In this document: positions 1 through 8,756 of the stretch, piece after piece
Numbering within the stretch: the stretch's first letter is position 1
Layout of the letters: each line of letters begins with the position of its first letter
DNA from: JAIQFF01 sp963788505
Lineage (GTDB): Bacteria; Acidobacteriota; Terriglobia; Terriglobales; Acidobacteriaceae
DNA: 64,000 nt
Assembly (NCBI GenBank): GCA_963788505.1
Contig: CAWBGY010000009.1
Span: 806,001-870,000, forward strand
Direction: 5' to 3'
Translations under genes and position numbers: made by a program
Notes under the pieces: model-generated
What the model was told of the DNA's origin: nothing
Database searches by the model: none
What the model saw: only the letters and a program-made list of their open reading frames with translations

Positions 1-1
1 T

Positions 2-1261
2 TGTGCTCTTCGTGACAAGTCGCCCTCTGGCGGGCCGCAATCGGATGTCACGTACGCGTACCCTCATTTTCTTCCGGACGGTAATCACTTCCTTCTTGCT
101 GCCATCCGTAAAGACAAACATCATCAGGTACTTTTGGGTTCCTTGAGTAGCTCGAAGACCCAAGTCCTGATCCGAAATGGCAGCTTTCCAAAGTACATCT
201 CGGCGGGTTACATCCTCTTCAGCCGGGACGGCTACCTGATGGCGCAGAGATTCGACGTGAAATCGAAAACGACCAGTGGGGAGGCATTTTTGGCATACCC
301 TGATCAATTGGCATTTGAAGCAGCGTTCGGGTGGGCCGCCTTTGATGCATCCTGGAATGGCGCCATTGCCGCTCAAGAACAAGCCGCGTCGCCGATGTTG
401 TTGCGCTGGTACGACCGGTCGGGACAGGTGCTGAAGACACTTGGGGAGCCGGAGTACGCAATCGCGCCTCGTCTTGACGCTCAGGAAACCCACCTTCTGC
501 TCGACTTATATAGTCCCAGAACACACGCCGGCGACATTTGGTCCTTTGATCTGGAACACGGCACAAGAAGGCGGGAGAGCTTTCAAGATCGTCCAGGAAA
601 CGGGGAGTCGGCATGGACCGCGCACGGCGAGCGAATCGTGTACACAGTGCTTCTAGGGACTAAACAGGAAATGTTCATCAAGACCGCAGGCAGCAGCGAT
701 AACGGGGAAATGATCCAGACGGGGCTGGATGGATCGAAAATCATCAGTGATGTGTCGCCGGATGGCGATTGGATCTTGTACCAGGACTATAACGATACCG
801 GCGCAGAGCCTGCCAACTATGGGCAGTCTCTTATCGACGGGAAGCGCTTCTTGATCGGTCCTGCTCCAGCCGACGAGCTACCGAGATTGTCGCCCGATGG
901 CGGCTGGGTGGCTGCCCCGTCGAATGAGTCCGGCTCAGTCGAAATTGTCGTGAAACCCTTCGCCCCGGGTGCCGCGGGCGGTACGCAAGTTTCTTTCGGC
1001 GGCGGTCACGATCCGCGCTGGAGCCGCGAAGGTAAAGAGCTTTTTTACCGAACCAACGACTGGCACATCGTCGCCGTTCCGGTGGTTGATCTCAAACAGC
1101 ATCGCTTCGGTAAGCCCGTCACCTTGTTCCAGCTTAAGGAGGGAGCGGAATACGATGTGGTCGACGGCAAGCGCTTCCTGGTAAATGAACCGGTTGGCTC
1201 TGCTACCGCGCCTCTGTTTGTGATCGCCAACTGGAGGCCTGAACCTCCGAAATCGGAGTAG
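2..1261 (+). CDS. PD40/WD40-like beta-propeller protein, 3' end (probably a Ser/Thr kinase C-terminus)
   Basis: The reading frame is open from the first base of the window, so the gene is cut at its 5' end; the first ATG-like start inside is not the real start. The visible 419 codons hold repeated propeller blades of the PD40 type (LPDGNHFLLA, FSRDGYLMA, SPDGDWILY, SPDGGWVAA, DPRWSREGKELFY). The closing stretch, with VVKPF, a WSREGKELFYR blade and YDVVDGKRFLV, is typical of the sensor half of acidobacterial Ser/Thr protein kinases, where the propeller sits outside the membrane behind a kinase domain. The kinase part is not visible, so a TolB-like or transcription-factor-linked propeller is also possible. 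It ends about 140 bases before the convergent AraC gene. Confidence 0.75.
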   Translation, partial: CALRDKSPSGGPQSDVTYAYPHFLPDGNHFLLAAIRKDKHHQVLLGSLSSSKTQVLIRNGSFPKYISAGYILFSRDGYLMAQRFDVKSKTTSGEAFLAYPDQLAFEAAFGWAAFDASWNGAIAAQEQAASPMLLRWYDRSGQVLKTLGEPEYAIAPRLDAQETHLLLDLYSPRTHAGDIWSFDLEHGTRRRESFQDRPGNGESAWTAHGERIVYTVLLGTKQEMFIKTAGSSDNGEMIQTGLDGSKIISDVSPDGDWILYQDYNDTGAEPANYGQSLIDGKRFLIGPAPADELPRLSPDGGWVAAPSNESGSVEIVVKPFAPGAAGGTQVSFGGGHDPRWSREGKELFYRTNDWHIVAVPVVDLKQHRFGKPVTLFQLKEGAEYDVVDGKRFLVNEPVGSATAPLFVIANWRPEPPKSE

Positions 1262-1404
1262 AGAGCCGAACGGGCTGGGATGAAGTTAGCTGGATCGGTA
1301 CTCGCAAACGCCGCGATCCATCCCTTGAGAGTTTCCGACGACGTTCTGGATTCGCAGGTAGCCTGCCGACTTCCCGATAGCAAGTTCATGATCGCGGGAC
1401 CCGG

Positions 1405-2451
1405 CTACCTGCGGATTGACGACAATTCGCCGTCCGGGCTCTTTGATCTGACGGTCAAGGATCTGACGTTCAATGATCTGCCGCTCAATCCCAGGCTCTG
1501 ATACTGTTCATCAAGTTCGATCACGCCTGGAGAGCGCAGAGTCCGAATATCCCGCATGGGCGGTTGGCCGAAGAAGCGGCTGTATTCGCGATTGAATTGG
1601 CTGGCGCTCTCGTATCCCACCTCGAAGGCCGCACTGGCGGCGTCCAGACCATCCATGAGCATGCGTTGCCGCGCGGCATGCAACCGAAGTTGCTTTTGAT
1701 ACTGAAGCGGGCTCATGGCGGTCAGCACCCGGAAATGGTGATGCAGCGTGGACACGCCCATGGCCGCGATTTTCGCGAGATCTTCCACCCGCAGCGGCTT
1801 GGCGTAGTTCGTCCGGATCCACGCGATCGCCTTTGCCGTCCGTTGGCTCTGATCTCCCAGGGTTGCAATCGCTCGCAGGCGCGCCCCCTCCGGCCCCCGC
1901 AGGATTCGGTAGATGATCTCGCGTTGAATCAGGCCGCTCAGAAAGGGAATGTCCTGCGGGGTATTCAGCAGTCCCATAAGCCGACAGCAGGCATCCAGCA
2001 ACTCCGCCGTGGTCTCGCCGGTTGCCATGGCAGGACTATCCGACGCCGCCTCAGGCGCTTGAATCTCCTCATGGCTTAGAAGCTCTCGAACCACTGGAAT
2101 TTCGAGCTTGAGCACGAAACAGAGATAGGGCACCGCGTCACTTGCCTCGATCACATTGCAGATGACGGGCAGGTCGAGCGACGTCAGCAGGTATCGCGAC
2201 GGGTCAAAGATGAACGTGGTTCCGGCGAGGGTGGCTCGCTTCCGCCCCTGCGCGACCACGGCCAGGCTGGGCTCGTAGGTCGCGGAGGCCGGCGCCGTAG
2301 GGGCCGTCCGTCGGGAAAGCAGCAAGCCGGGGACATCGGTTATCAGTTTCTCTTTGGGTCCAATAAAAGAGGCAATTTGACGAGCCAGCTCGGTGCGCAA
2401 CTCGCGCGCTCGATTTGATCGCGCAGGGCCGTTATTGCTAAGGTTTTTCAT
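1405..2451 (-). CDS. AraC family transcriptional regulator with repeat-encoded C-terminal tail
   Basis: 348 codons. Residues about 35-200 match the AraC_N cupin-like sensing domain seen in YqhC-type regulators (EPSLAVVAQGRKRATLAG, YLLTSLDLP). Residues about 215-315 hold the double HTH of AraC proteins (LRVEDLAKIAAMGVSTLHHH; ASAAFEVGYESASQFNREYS; FFGQPP). Regulators of this class usually sit beside the oxidoreductase gene they activate; here the aldo/keto reductase is divergent with a 171-base spacer, so it is the likely target. The family normally ends shortly after the second HTH; here about 30 more residues follow. Part of that tail is encoded by three 15-base direct repeats (1445-1489), which suggests a repeat array became the end of the gene. 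Confidence 0.9.
   Translation of the reverse strand: MKNLSNNGPARSNRARELRTELARQIASFIGPKEKLITDVPGLLLSRRTAPTAPASATYEPSLAVVAQGRKRATLAGTTFIFDPSRYLLTSLDLPVICNVIEASDAVPYLCFVLKLEIPVVRELLSHEEIQAPEAASDSPAMATGETTAELLDACCRLMGLLNTPQDIPFLSGLIQREIIYRILRGPEGARLRAIATLGDQSQRTAKAIAWIRTNYAKPLRVEDLAKIAAMGVSTLHHHFRVLTAMSPLQYQKQLRLHAARQRMLMDGLDAASAAFEVGYESASQFNREYSRFFGQPPMRDIRTLRSPGVIELDEQYQSLGLSGRSLNVRSLTVRSKSPDGELSSIRR
1445..1489. repeat. Three tandem 15-base repeats inside the 3' end of the AraC gene
   Basis: On the + strand the units are GATCTGACGGTCAAG, GATCTGACGTTCAAT and GATCTGCCGCTCAAT, directly adjacent and in phase with codons. On the minus strand they encode the repetitive LNVRSLTVRS-like tail of the AraC protein. 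Confidence 0.85.
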
Positions 2452-2622
2452 TGTATTGGTTCCTTGTCCCTTGCCCTAAGATAGCCGCCCCGGCTCCGGA
2501 TACACCAATGATTTCTCACATGAAGAGAGGAATAGGCAATAAATCGGAAGGATCGGGCTACCACTTCCCTGGCATTTAATCCTAAGCTCGGAGTGAGAGA
2601 AACGGTTTCGGAAGGAGAAACA

Positions 2623-3622
2623 ATGCAAAAACGCAAACTCGGAAAAAGCAATCTGGAAGTCTCAACTCTGGGGCTCGGCTGCATGGGCATGAGCTTTTCC
2701 TACGGGCCCCCCAAAGACAAGAAGGAGATGACCGATCTTCTCCACGCCGCGGTGGACCGCGGCATCACCTTCTTTGACACCGCGGAGGTATACGGCCCGT
2801 TCACCAACGAAGAACTCGTGGGCGAGGCGCTTGCGCCTTTCCGTGGCAAAGTGGTGATCGCCACCAAGTTCGGGTTCGATCTGAGTGGCAGCGACAATCG
2901 GCCCGGAGTGGCAGCCGTGAATAGTCGGCCCGAGCATATCAAGCAGGCCGTCGAAGGCTCGCTCAAGCGCTTGAAGGTTGATGCCATCGATCTGTTGTAT
3001 CAGCACCGGGTTGACCCGAACGTCGCCCATAGAAGATGTCGCCGGCACGGTGAAGGAACTGATTCAGGCCGGCAAGGTCAAGCACTTCGGCATGTCGGAA
3101 GCAGGCGTAAAGACGATTCGCCGCGCTCACGCGGTCCAGCCCCTCACCGCATTGCAGAGCGAATACTCGCTGTGGTGGAGGAAGCCGGAGCAGGAAGTGA
3201 TCCCCACACTCGAGGAACTCGGGATCGGTTTCGTGCCCTACAGCCCTCTGGGCAAGGGATTCCTGACGGGAGCGATCAAAGAGAGCACAACGTTCGCCAG
3301 CAATGACTTCCGCAGCACGCTGCCTCGCTTTACGCCCGAGGCTCTCAAGACGAACCATGCGCTGATTGACTTGCTCGGCAGCATTGCCAAACGCAAGAAC
3401 GCGACTCCGGCCCAGATCGCACTCGCCTGGCTGCTGGCGCAGAAGCCGTGGATCGCTCCCATTCCCGGCACGACGAAGTTAAACCGCCTGGAAGAAAACA
3501 TCGGAGCGCTGGCAATCCAACTGACGCCCGCAGACCTGCGCGACATCGATGCCGCCGCGTCGAAAATTACGGTGGAAGGAGCCCGGTATCCAGAACGCTT
3601 GGAGAAGATGACCGGCCTCTAG
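2623..3622 (+). pseudogene. Aldo/keto reductase, interrupted by one extra base
   Basis: An NADPH-dependent aldo/keto reductase of the YajO/AKR13 type that reduces carbonyls. The start is the ATG at 2623, with GGAAGGAG just upstream. The N-terminal part shows the family motifs LGLGCMGMS, FDTAEVYGPFTNEELVGEAL and VVIATKFGF. Near base 3024 the frame breaks: the + frame reads HRVDPNVAHRR, while the next frame continues the expected protein as PIEDVAGTVKELIQAGKVKH, KHFGMSEAG and YSPLGKGFLTG to the stop at 3622. Removing one base of gtcgcccata restores a full protein of about 332 residues. This is either a recent pseudogene or a sequence error. The divergent AraC gene is the likely regulator. Confidence 0.85.
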
Positions 3623-3646
3623 CTGGCCGGGTCGGGACGTGAGTGA

Positions 3647-3793
3647 CGTGGTGCGAAACATGAAGAAAAGGCTTCTGTATCGATTGCCATACCGGCCGAA
3701 TCGTTTGTGCGGGCAGTCGTCTACGCAATGAGTCAGCCGGAAGAGGTGGACATAAACGAGATTCTGTTCCGGCCCACGCGCCAGGAATTTTAG
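3647..3793 (+). pseudogene. C-terminal remnant of an SDR-family oxidoreductase
   Basis: An open stretch without a start codon or Rossmann motif translates to about 48 residues. Its end, MSQPEEVDINEILFRPTRQE, preceded by AIPAESFVRAVVYA, is the typical C-terminus of YdfG-like short-chain dehydrogenases. Everything upstream of these codons is missing; an in-frame stop lies at 3644, directly after the aldo/keto reductase. Such SDR genes often lie beside AraC/aldo-keto reductase modules, so a deletion seems to have joined the reductase gene to the SDR tail. Recognition rests on this C-terminal pattern only. Confidence 0.65.
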
Positions 3794-3808
3794 GGACAAG
3801 GAGTGCAT

Positions 3809-4171
3809 ATGCCAGCGCCTAACGATGCTCTGAAAGATCGCCTCTCCCGGTATCGTGAAATTGACCTCACCGTGACCGGCAGAAAATCAGGACGCACCAT
3901 CTCGCAGCCGGTGTGGTTCGTATTGGAGGATGACAAGCTTTACCTCCTGCCGGTGCGGGGCTCGGACACCCAGTGGTATAAGAACGTGCTCAAACATCCT
4001 TCAATTCGGATCGGCGCGCGCGGCGCAGACGCTGAGCTTCACGCTGCTCCTATTACTGAACAAACACCGGTTTCGTCAGTGGTCGAAAAATTTCGCGCCA
4101 AGTACGGGGCCGACGATGTGAAGAAATACTATTCCAAGTTCGACGTGGCGGTTGTCGCTCAGATGCGGTGA
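3809..4171 (+). CDS. Deazaflavin (F420)-dependent nitroreductase family protein
   Basis: About 120 residues, the usual size for the small split-barrel nitroreductase/Ddn-like family (formerly DUF385). The signatures LTVTGRKSGRTISQPVWFV, LYLLPVRGSDTQWYKNV and VLKHPSIRI fit the cofactor-binding half-barrel. Known members use reduced F420 or flavin to reduce quinones or nitro compounds; the substrate here cannot be told. AAGGAG (3798-3803) overlaps a possible GTG start at 3803 and is well spaced for the ATG at 3809, so I chose the ATG. The gene follows the SDR remnant directly and may once have belonged to the same redox operon. Confidence 0.8.
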   Translation: MPAPNDALKDRLSRYREIDLTVTGRKSGRTISQPVWFVLEDDKLYLLPVRGSDTQWYKNVLKHPSIRIGARGADAELHAAPITEQTPVSSVVEKFRAKYGADDVKKYYSKFDVAVVAQMR

Positions 4172-4267
4172 TGGCGTCTTTTCAACTGCCGGTCCACCCG
4201 CGGGTCGGCCCGAAGTTGGTAAGGACGTACATCCTGAAAGGCGTATGCGCCGGCTCACCAGGAATCC

Positions 4268-4891
4268 TCAGCCGGACTTCTTCGCCTTCCCTAGCACCTC
4301 GCCCTGGAACAACCTTTCGTCTACGCGATGCAAGTGCCCGGCCATCCCAGGTCGCAGCAGTTTGTAGTGATGGACTTCGAACAGGTGGTCCACGATGAAC
4401 CAGATGGGTTTGTCCGTTGTCATCCAGTGCAGGTGATCGAAGCGGGCCAGGTGGACCGGCCGGGAGAATGTGCGCAGCGTTCGCTCCCGCCGGAGATTGA
4501 AATAGAGATTGAAGAAGCTCATGGCCAGTTCGCGCAGGGAGCGATAGACCGGTTCGCGATAGCGGCAGCCGGTGTAGTTGGATTTCGCCACCACGCCCCA
4601 GTGACCTTTCACCCGGTAAAGCGCGAGAACGTGATCGGTGTCGTGTTCGGCTTCAAGGTCCAGGAGCAATGGAGGGAAGCCATTGGCCCGCAGGGCCGCC
4701 GCGGCAAAGATCGCCCCTTCCAGGCAGTGGGCAGTATTTTCACGCAGCACACGGCGCGGTGACCAGGCAGTGTCGGCCAGATGGTAGGGCATGTCGTCGA
4801 GAAAGCGCTGGATTCCGTAGGGATCTTTCAGGCTGCGCAGCTTGCGCAGTTCGGCGGGAGTGAAGCTGGCTGTTTCTGCTGGCTTGTTCAT
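4268..4891 (-). CDS. Transglutaminase-like hypothetical protein
   Basis: About 207 residues from the ATG at 4891 (a TTG ten codons upstream is an alternative). The middle has a Cys followed by a hydrophobic helix (ENTAHCLEGAIFAAAALRAN), then DHVLALYRVKGHWGVVAKSN, an arrangement that resembles the Cys-His(-Asp) core of transglutaminase-like cysteine peptidases: Cys at the start of a helix, His on the following strand. Homologues seem to occur as conserved hypotheticals in soil bacteria. No signal peptide or membrane segment is visible, so the protein is probably cytoplasmic. Function unknown; the fold assignment is inferred from the motif alone. Convergent with the nitroreductase gene. Confidence 0.65.
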   Translation of the reverse strand: MNKPAETASFTPAELRKLRSLKDPYGIQRFLDDMPYHLADTAWSPRRVLRENTAHCLEGAIFAAAALRANGFPPLLLDLEAEHDTDHVLALYRVKGHWGVVAKSNYTGCRYREPVYRSLRELAMSFFNLYFNLRRERTLRTFSRPVHLARFDHLHWMTTDKPIWFIVDHLFEVHHYKLLRPGMAGHLHRVDERLFQGEVLGKAKKSG

Positions 4892-4929
4892 CCTCGATGG
4901 CAGTTTAGCTGATGAAGGCAAGAACAGCG

Positions 4930-5661
4930 TTAACCACGGAGGACACTGAGGACACGGTGTCCGGCGATCAAGCGAACAGTTCCGCCAGTTCTTGTCGGCT
5001 TGTCCACCACCACGTCCGGCGGATCGTCGCGCAGGGTGTGCGGGGCGAAGCCGTAGGTCACGCCGCAGGTCCAGGTTCCGGCATTGCGGCCGGTCAGGAC
5101 GTCGACGCCGGAATCGCCTACTATCAAGGTTTCCTGCGGCGCCATGGCCGTTTCGCGCAGGATGGTTTGCGCGCCCTCGGGATCGGGCTTCTTGGTGGAA
5201 AAGCTGTTGCCACCGTAAACCTGGGAAAAAAATCTGCCCAGCCCCAGCGCTTCAACAATGGCCCGTGAAGGGTTCACCGGCTTGTTGGTAAGCACAGCCA
5301 TCTTGCGCGGCATGCCGTTGCGCGAATTCCGAAGAGCCGACAGCGCGTCCTTTATGCCCTCGTACAAGTGGGTGTGGTCCAGTTTGTGTTCGCGGTAGTA
5401 GGCGAGAAAGTATTCCAGGCCGGAGCGCACCAGCTTCTCATCGTCGGCCTCGTTGCCGAGCGCCCGCCGGATCAGCACCGGTGCCCCATCTCCCACGTAG
5501 CTGGCAATCACGCCGTCGGGCAGTTCGGGGCGATTCATGTGTCTCAGGGTGGCATTGACCGAGTGCACCAGGTCCAGGCGAGAATCAATCAACGTGCCGT
5601 CAAGATCAAAGATCACCAGCCGGATTGCATGGGGATCGAATGGGCGATTGAATTGGATCAT
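4930..5661 (-). CDS. gph: HAD-family phosphatase, phosphoglycolate phosphatase-like, with frameshifted C-terminus
   Basis: All four HAD motifs are visible: FDLDGTLIDS (nucleophile Asp), VLTNKP, KKPDPEGA (Lys) and VGDSGVDVLTGRNAG (acidic pair), with a Gph-type cap domain between them. The expected reaction is 2-phosphoglycolate to glycolate, though related enzymes act on other sugar phosphates. ATG 5661 is chosen because it puts motif I near residue 18; ATG 5700 and GTG 5706 are alternatives. The last 21 residues or so are out of register: removing one base near 4990-4995 turns KPTRTGG into KPTELAELFA followed by a stop at 4968-4970, the family's normal ending. The extended tail runs into a short dispersed repeat (about 4933-4965). 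Confidence 0.85.
   Translation of the reverse strand: MIQFNRPFDPHAIRLVIFDLDGTLIDSRLDLVHSVNATLRHMNRPELPDGVIASYVGDGAPVLIRRALGNEADDEKLVRSGLEYFLAYYREHKLDHTHLYEGIKDALSALRNSRNGMPRKMAVLTNKPVNPSRAIVEALGLGRFFSQVYGGNSFSTKKPDPEGAQTILRETAMAPQETLIVGDSGVDVLTGRNAGTWTCGVTYGFAPHTLRDDPPDVVVDKPTRTGGTVRLIAGHRVLSVLRG
4931..4965. repeat. Single arm of the ACCACGGAG-type dispersed repeat
   Basis: Reads taaccacggaggacactga followed by ggacacgg. It shares the ACCACGGAG(G)ACAC wording of the long hairpin arms at 22532 and 22643, but only one arm is present. Confidence 0.55.
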
Positions 5662-5750
5662 GGGTGACAGTTCAGGATAACAGCGGGCGGCATTAGCCAT
5701 TGGCACTTTGGCCTCGACCGTAGAAAAACCCGACAGGACTCTCGCCTGGC

Positions 5751-5800
5751 CAGAAGCCGATTGCCAAAAGCCAATCGCTGAAAGCTGAAAGCTGAAAGCT
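5751..5800. repeat. Iterated-word spacer repeat (GCTGAAA units)
   Basis: A small hairpin (agccgattg / caatcgct) is followed by three GCTGAAA units at 5777-5800, in the spacer between gph and the E1 gene. Confidence 0.65.
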
Positions 5801-5868
5801 TCCCCCTACCCCCTATTCCCGATTTACAATGCCTCTGGGTCTTGTACACTCGCATCGAAGGGAAGCGG

Positions 5869-8094
5869 ATGGCCACCACCAAGACTGACCCTAAATCGGC
5901 CGCGGTATCCGAACGCGAGGTCAAGAAATCCGGCAAGTCTTATGAAGGTCTCTCCCGCGAGCAACTGATCGAAGCCTACCGCCACATGTATACCTCCCGG
6001 CGGGTGGACGACCGGGAGATCATGCTCAAGCGCCAGCAGAAGATCTTCTTCCAGATTTCCGGCGCCGGCCATGAAGCCGTGGGCGTGGCGGCAGCCTTTG
6101 CCCTGAAGGCCGGCTACGACTGGTTTTATCCCTATTACCGCGACCGGGCGCTCTGCCTGGCCCTGGGAGCGACCGCCTACGACATGCTGCTGCAGGCGGT
6201 AGGCTCGGGCGACGACCCCAGTTCCGGGGGGCGGCAGATGCCTTCCCACTGGAGCCTTCCCGACCTCAACATTGTCACCGGCTCCTCGCCCACTGGAACC
6301 CAGATTTTGCAGGCTGTGGGCTGCGCCGAGGTCGGCCGCTATTTCGCCGCCCATCCCGAAGCCGCCCGCAAGGCCACGGGCGATTACCGGCAGTTCAAAG
6401 AGGTCAAGTTCCACGGCGACGAGATTACCTACGTTTCTCTGGGTGACGGCACCAGCAGTGAAGGCGAATTTTGGGAGGCACTGAACACCGCTGCCAATTC
6501 CCGGCTGCCGCTGATTTTCGTGGTCGAGGACAATGGCTATGCCATTTCGGTTCCGGTCGAGGTGCAAACCGCGGGGGGAAACATTTCCCGCCTGGTCAGC
6601 GGCTTTCCCAATTTCCACTTTGAAGAGGTAGACGGGACCGATCCGGTGGCCAGTTATGCGGCTTTTACGCGCTCGGTGGCGCACAGCCGCGCCGGGCATG
6701 GTCCTTCTTTCGTGCACGCCCACGTCATCCGGCCCTATTCGCACTCGCTTTCCGACGATGAACGGCTCTACCGGCCGGATGTCGAGCGTCAGCGCGATGC
6801 CCAGCGCGATCCCATCACCTGCATGCAGATGTTCCTGATCCGCGAAGGCATTTTGGACGAAAAAGGCATCAACCGGCTGGAAAAGCAGGTGGACGACGAC
6901 CTGCAAGTCGCCGTCGACCGCGCCCTGCAGGCGCCGGCACCTACACCCGACAAGGTGCTGCAGTATGTGTATTCACCCGACCTTGACCCCACCTCATCTG
7001 CTTTCGAGACTCAGCCCGCGCCCTCCAAGCCTGAAGCAGCAGCCACGGATGGCAAGAAGGCCCTGCCCAAGACCATGGCCGATCTCATCACCGCCACGTT
7101 GCGGGACGAGATGCGCCGCGATGAACGCATTGTGATCTTTGGGGAAGACGTGGCCGATTGCAGCCGGGAAGAGTATCTCAAGCAGAAACTGGTCAAGGGC
7201 AAGGGCGGCGTTTTCAAGCTGACTGCCGGTCTGCAGATGGAGTTCGGTTCTGACCGGGTATTCAACTCGCCCATCGCCGAGGCCAACATCGTGGGCCGCG
7301 CCACCGGGATGGCCACGCGCGGACTCAAGCCGGTGGTCGAAATTCAGTTCTTCGACTACATCTGGCCCGCCATGATGCAATTGCGCAGCGAGTTGCCCCT
7401 GATCCGCTGGCGTTCCTACAACACGTTTTCCGCACCCTGCGTCATTCGCGTGGCCATTGGCGGCTACCTTACCGGCGGAGCCATTTATCACTCGCAATGC
7501 GGCGAAAGCGTCTTCACCCACATTCCCGGCCTGCGGGTCGTTTTTCCATCCAACGCACAGGACGCCGCCGGCCTCTTGCGGACTGCCATCCGTTGCGACG
7601 ATCCGGTGCTTTTTCTCGAACACAAACGGCTTTATCGGGAGACCTACGGCCGCGCATCCTACCCCGGCCCGGACTACATGGTGCCGTTCGGCAAGGCCAA
7701 AGTAGTGCAGCCGGGAACGGATCTCACCGTGATTACCTACGGTGCGGTCGTCCCCCGGGCATTGCAGGCAGTGCAGAAACTGGAGCGCGAGCACGGGGTC
7801 AAAGCCGAATTGATCGATCTGCGCAGCCTGAATCCCTTCGACTGGGAGACCATCGCGGCCTCGGTGCAAAAGACCAGCCGGGCCCTGGTGGCCTACGAGG
7901 ACACTCTGAGCTGGGGCTACGGGGCGGAAATCGCCGCCCGCATCGCCGACCAGATGTTCGAGCATCTGGATGCACCGGTGCGCCGGGTGGCAGCCATGGA
8001 TGTCTTCGTCGCCTACCACCCCGACCTGGAAAACGCCATCCTGCCCCAGACTGCGGACTTGTTCCGGGCAATGAAAGAATTGTCAGAGTACTAG
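5869..8094 (+). CDS. 2-oxoacid dehydrogenase E1, fused alpha and beta subunits
   Basis: 741 residues. Residues about 20-360 are the thiamine-diphosphate-binding E1 alpha domain, with the GDG...N cofactor motif (GDGTSSEGEFWEALN, then VVEDNGYAIS) near 192-221. A Pro/Ala-rich linker (about 365-395) joins the E1 beta domain (about 398-741: IVIFGEDVADCSREEY, FNSPIAEANIVGRATGMA, EIQFFDYIWPAMMQLRSE, AYEDTLSWGYGAEIA). The two chains are separate proteins in most branched-chain or pyruvate dehydrogenase complexes; fused forms are known in Acidobacteriota and Bacteroidota. It decarboxylates a 2-oxoacid and passes the acyl group to E2 lipoate. The substrate, probably a branched-chain 2-oxoacid, is inferred; no E2 or E3 gene is nearby. 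ATG 5869 follows GAAGGGAAG; an upstream TTG at 5842 is less likely. Confidence 0.92.
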   Translation: MATTKTDPKSAAVSEREVKKSGKSYEGLSREQLIEAYRHMYTSRRVDDREIMLKRQQKIFFQISGAGHEAVGVAAAFALKAGYDWFYPYYRDRALCLALGATAYDMLLQAVGSGDDPSSGGRQMPSHWSLPDLNIVTGSSPTGTQILQAVGCAEVGRYFAAHPEAARKATGDYRQFKEVKFHGDEITYVSLGDGTSSEGEFWEALNTAANSRLPLIFVVEDNGYAISVPVEVQTAGGNISRLVSGFPNFHFEEVDGTDPVASYAAFTRSVAHSRAGHGPSFVHAHVIRPYSHSLSDDERLYRPDVERQRDAQRDPITCMQMFLIREGILDEKGINRLEKQVDDDLQVAVDRALQAPAPTPDKVLQYVYSPDLDPTSSAFETQPAPSKPEAAATDGKKALPKTMADLITATLRDEMRRDERIVIFGEDVADCSREEYLKQKLVKGKGGVFKLTAGLQMEFGSDRVFNSPIAEANIVGRATGMATRGLKPVVEIQFFDYIWPAMMQLRSELPLIRWRSYNTFSAPCVIRVAIGGYLTGGAIYHSQCGESVFTHIPGLRVVFPSNAQDAAGLLRTAIRCDDPVLFLEHKRLYRETYGRASYPGPDYMVPFGKAKVVQPGTDLTVITYGAVVPRALQAVQKLEREHGVKAELIDLRSLNPFDWETIAASVQKTSRALVAYEDTLSWGYGAEIAARIADQMFEHLDAPVRRVAAMDVFVAYHPDLENAILPQTADLFRAMKELSEY

Positions 8095-8138
8095 GTCTTC
8101 ATCGCGCCGTCTCCCCGGCAGCTGTCCTTTGTCTCTCC

Positions 8139-8756
8139 TCAGCAGCAAGTCCGCGCCTTCATTCCATCAATTCCTTCCTTTGCGATGATGGGCACCATAA
8201 CCAACGCAGCGATTGGGTCGGCCCACCACCATCCCAAGCCAGCGTTCAACAAGAGGCCTATTAGCAGAATGGCGGACAGGTACACACAGAAATCGGTCTG
8301 CCGCGCGTCGGCACGCATAGCGGCACTCCCAAGTTCCCTCCCAATCTTCCTTTTCGCTCGAGCCAAAAGCGGCATGACGACCAGCGAAACACAGGCTAGA
8401 ACGATTCCGGGCATGCTGTGTTCTGCTGGTCTCCTGCTGAGAAGGTCCGAAAACGACTGGTACAAGATGTAGACCGCAAGAGCCATGAAGCAGACACCCA
8501 CGATTCTCAGACTGAGTTGCTCATTTCGTTCGCGACTCCGCACGTCCCGATCAACACACATTCTCCAGAGCAGCACCGTTCCGGAGGTTACCTCTATGAA
8601 ACTGTCGATTCCAAAACCAACCAGCGAAATACTCCCCGCAAGTCCTCCGGCTATCATCGCCACCAGACCCTCAAGACTGTTCCAGATGATTGTGAAGTAC
8701 TCCAGGCGCTTTCCGCGCTCGGCTACAGCTTGGCGATCGGTAGCTATCTCGACCAT
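8139..8756 (-). CDS. CDF-like cation transporter lacking the cytoplasmic domain
   Basis: 205 residues with about five to six hydrophobic segments. The GFGIDSFIEVTSG segment carries the acidic metal-site pattern of cation diffusion facilitators, and RADARQTDFCVYLSAILL followed by ADPIAALVMVPIIAKEGIDG matches CDF helices five and six. The C-terminal cytoplasmic metal-sensing domain of classic CDF proteins is absent, as in the short CDF/TMEM163-like transporters; the chain ends in Cys-Cys. Likely role: efflux of a divalent cation such as Zn2+ or Co2+ across the inner membrane. It converges on the E1 gene and has no recognised partner upstream. Confidence 0.75.
   Translation of the reverse strand: MVEIATDRQAVAERGKRLEYFTIIWNSLEGLVAMIAGGLAGSISLVGFGIDSFIEVTSGTVLLWRMCVDRDVRSRERNEQLSLRIVGVCFMALAVYILYQSFSDLLSRRPAEHSMPGIVLACVSLVVMPLLARAKRKIGRELGSAAMRADARQTDFCVYLSAILLIGLLLNAGLGWWWADPIAALVMVPIIAKEGIDGMKARTCC

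Noticed and set aside
1280..1501. 73-codon + strand frame after the PD40 gene
   Set aside because: It is antisense to the AraC tail and its repeat array; no independent support.
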